NCBI GenBank assembly: GCA_008692225.1
Contig: VICG01000005.1
Span: forward strand, 620,001-684,000
Direction: 5' to 3'
DNA length: 64,000 bases
DNA from: Monilinia fructicola
Lineage: Eukaryota > Ascomycota > Leotiomycetes > Helotiales > Sclerotiniaceae
Shown here: piece after piece, positions 62,418 through 64,000 of the stretch
Numbering within the stretch: position 1 is the first letter of the stretch
Layout of the letters: the number at the start of each line of letters is the position of its first letter
Program-made: the position numbers and the translations under genes
Notes under the pieces: generated by a model
Database searches by the model: none
What the model saw: the letters and a program-made list of their open reading frames with translations, nothing else
Told to the model about the DNA's origin: nothing

Positions 62418-62897
62418 TCAGCTACATGGTAAGGAGCTTCTTTCTTTGATTTCGGGGCCTGTAGTACGAATGTCTCTAGGATGTGCCCTTCTTCTTCGTT
62501 GATCGAGCTTGGTTGATTTCCAATGAGGTGTCGATGACAGGCCTTCCCTCGCTCCCATGAAGGCTTGCACGTTACTTGTCATGATTCCAATGCCGACAAG
62601 AGCTGGGGTGTAGAGACCAAGCGTTGAGAGAGTAGCTAGACATGCAAGATTCTGGATGCTAAGAACGAGGAGAGAGGATATGGATGTGGTGATATGAGGC
62701 TGTTCGATATAATTCGATGGGAAGGCATCAATTTGATCGTGTAACTCTAACATAATTGGCCTGTCGATATGGGAAGAGGGTTTATTGAATGCTGGGACTG
62801 CCCGTACGGATTCTATAAGAGTGTGCGCAACGGATAGGCTCATACCCATGTAAAGGGCTAACAAAAGTGAAGAGTACATCGAGGGAGTAGACTTCAT
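62418..62897 (-). CDS. possible small secreted or membrane protein
   Basis: Not recognised. From the ATG at 62897 it codes for 159 residues starting MKSTPSMYSSLLLALYMGMS, a signal-peptide-like stretch ending near SVAHT. A second hydrophobic segment occurs at about residues 70-107 (SSLLVLSIQNLACLATLSTL, then GLYTPALVGIGIMT). The C-terminus is Arg-rich (KLDQRRRRAHPRDIRTTG). An ATG at 63014 in the same frame would add 39 residues, including MFIELIKRLAFPFFSFL. No introns are needed. With no recognised domain this could be an orphan gene or a chance frame. Confidence 0.4.
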   Translation of the reverse strand: MKSTPSMYSSLLLALYMGMSLSVAHTLIESVRAVPAFNKPSSHIDRPIMLELHDQIDAFPSNYIEQPHITTSISSLLVLSIQNLACLATLSTLGLYTPALVGIGIMTSNVQAFMGAREGLSSTPHWKSTKLDQRRRRAHPRDIRTTGPEIKERSSLPCS

Positions 62898-63694
62898 GTT
62901 GAAAGGAGGTCTACTACTTCTGCGTTGTGAGGTGAGTTGATTGTTGTTTGGGTTAAAGGGTGAAAGAAACGAAAAGAACGGAAAAGCAAGCCTTTTAATT
63001 AGCTCGATGAACATGGTATCATGTGGATAGATATGATTCACAATCTCAAGGGTTATTTTAAAATCTTATCCCTTAGTGACTAATACCGACTGACATGTTG
63101 CTTCCAGCAATATCTGAATCATAACCTAACGCGATGCCAGGTTTCTATTGATTTTCTACAGAACTAACCTTAGAGTTGTGATGCAATCTAGATTCATATC
63201 ATAATTCTAGCGCTTGAGAAGGGTTTAGAGGTACCTCGCTGATTATTAGAAGCACCGTGGCCAATTCAAAGTGAGAATGAACCAAACAACGCTGTCATCT
63301 CCATCTTCAATAATTCCAGACCAGTTACACAGCTTTGAACGTGACAATCGAGAACAGCCTTCAAATACAATGAGGATGGTTCGAAATGTTTCATATACAC
63401 AGTCCTCTCCCCTCCGTATCGGTTTCCTGATGATGCATCATCGCTGCAAAAGCTCGGCGGAGGGCATGATCGACCGGAGTAGTTCTCTGCCAGTTCTTGT
63501 GTGCCGGTTCAAAAGTCAAGCAGTTTCCGGGGAAAATCTAGGAGCGGCACCAAGAGGTCGAAAGTGAATGAAGAACTGGGAGGGAATAGGAGATTCCGTT
63601 GACGACTTCTTGTGTGATCACCACTATAGAATAAGTAGCTTTGTTTTTCGATTGCACCCCAATTTTCCCAGTTGATGAATTCGTGCTCCAAGAT
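62898..63694. other. intergenic region
   Basis: It contains the 3' flank of the Ctf8 gene (-) and the upstream region of the possible secreted-protein gene. No further supported gene was seen. Confidence 0.45.
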
Positions 63695-64000
63695 TCATGT
63701 AGTACTAGTAACCATAGCTCCCACTGGCTCCGGTCTTGTCGAGAACAAGATTTTCCACTTCACAATTTCGACAATTTCCAATTCGTCCCCAACATCGGAC
63801 CCAACACCCTGCATGGAAACATCGCCATTGCTTTGAGACCCTGACCTGCTTTCCCTCCTTCTTATGACAGCAAAAGCTCTGGGAAGCTTCTTGACCTCTC
63901 CTGTAAGTCTTTGATGCTTGCCTACGTAGAGGTAGACGCGCTTCATCCACTTGGTACTATCTGGATTTCCTGGGTCGTATTCGGGAAAGATAAGGCGACC
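63695..64000 (-). CDS. CTF8: Ctf8 subunit of the Ctf18-RFC clamp loader, C-terminal part
   Basis: Ctf8 binds Dcc1 and Ctf18 in the alternative RFC complex that loads PCNA and supports sister-chromatid cohesion. The gene enters from the right edge. On the minus strand it reads GRLIFPEYDPGNPDSTKWMK, then RVYLYVGKHQRLTGEVKKLP and RAFAVIRRRESRSG, a short variable loop, then GDELEIVEIVKWKILFSTRP and a stop at 63695. The IGKH-like turn (VGKHQRLTGEVKKL), the AV.RR strand and the final ELEIVEIV.KILF.TRPEP strand are family hallmarks. The 100 residues seen are the C-terminal part; the N-terminus lies outside the window. Confidence 0.9.
   Translation of the reverse strand, partial: GRLIFPEYDPGNPDSTKWMKRVYLYVGKHQRLTGEVKKLPRAFAVIRRRESRSGSQSNGDVSMQGVGSDVGDELEIVEIVKWKILFSTRPEPVGAMVTSTT

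Overview
This window is nuclear DNA from a filamentous ascomycete. Most genes are split by very short introns (47 to 78 nt) with GT-AG borders and CTAAC/CTAAT branch sites. The gene content is fungal: a Zn2Cys6 regulator, a NACHT-ankyrin protein, a DUF3237 protein and a Ser/Thr-rich cell-wall protein. A Leotiomycete such as a Sclerotiniaceae member is my best guess from protein flavour; no search was run. No virus, plasmid, CRISPR array, rRNA or tRNA gene was seen. Layout, left to right. 1-5.4 kb: 3' part of glutathione reductase (+) convergent with a large protein carrying three Zn2Cys6-like cysteine clusters (-). 5.4-8.1 kb: gene-empty. 8.1-9.1 kb: histidine phosphatase ending in a PCNA-binding-like motif (+). 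10.4-11.9 kb: repeat-rich GPI-type wall protein (-). 13.3-20.5 kb: compact housekeeping block with cytosolic leucyl-tRNA synthetase (-), a small membrane protein (+), AP-3 sigma (-), frataxin (+) and DPH3 (-). 21.9-23.6 kb: Zn2Cys6 transcription factor (+). 23.6-28.1 kb: gene-empty. 28.1-33 kb: FMN reductase (+), ribosomal protein eS8 (+), BLOC-1 subunit 1/GCN5L1-like (+), DUF3237 protein (-). 33-37.1 kb: gene-empty. 37.1-38.3 kb: an unrecognised protein (+). 38.3-44.3 kb: gene-empty and rich in simple repeats. 44.3-45.9 kb: bifunctional PFK-2/FBPase-2 (+). 49-50.2 kb: unrecognised protein with a signal peptide (+). 50.9-57.5 kb: a peroxisomal ABC half-transporter (-) divergent from a HeLo-like/NACHT/ankyrin protein (+). 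57.5-62.4 kb: gene-poor, holding an AT-rich fold-back element of about 835 bp. Right edge: a possible small secreted protein (-) and the C-terminal part of the Ctf8 clamp-loader subunit (-). The genes do not form one pathway. They serve translation (LeuRS, eS8, DPH3), redox and iron-sulphur metabolism (glutathione reductase, frataxin), glycolytic control (PFK-2), vesicle traffic (AP-3 sigma, BLOC-1), peroxisomal fatty-acid import, replication or cohesion (Ctf8), and self/non-self or cell-death signalling (NACHT-ankyrin). The main caution is that six otherwise intact genes are broken by small indels, nearly all single-base insertions in short homopolymers. That points first to uncorrected insertion-biased sequencing error rather than six independent pseudogenes. 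Most notable findings: the p21-like PIP box on the phosphatase, the triple zinc-cluster protein, the RIP-eroded fold-back element, a palindromic decamer TACCTAGGTA repeated six times between genes, and an intron cut exactly between the Arg and His of the FBPase-2 active site.
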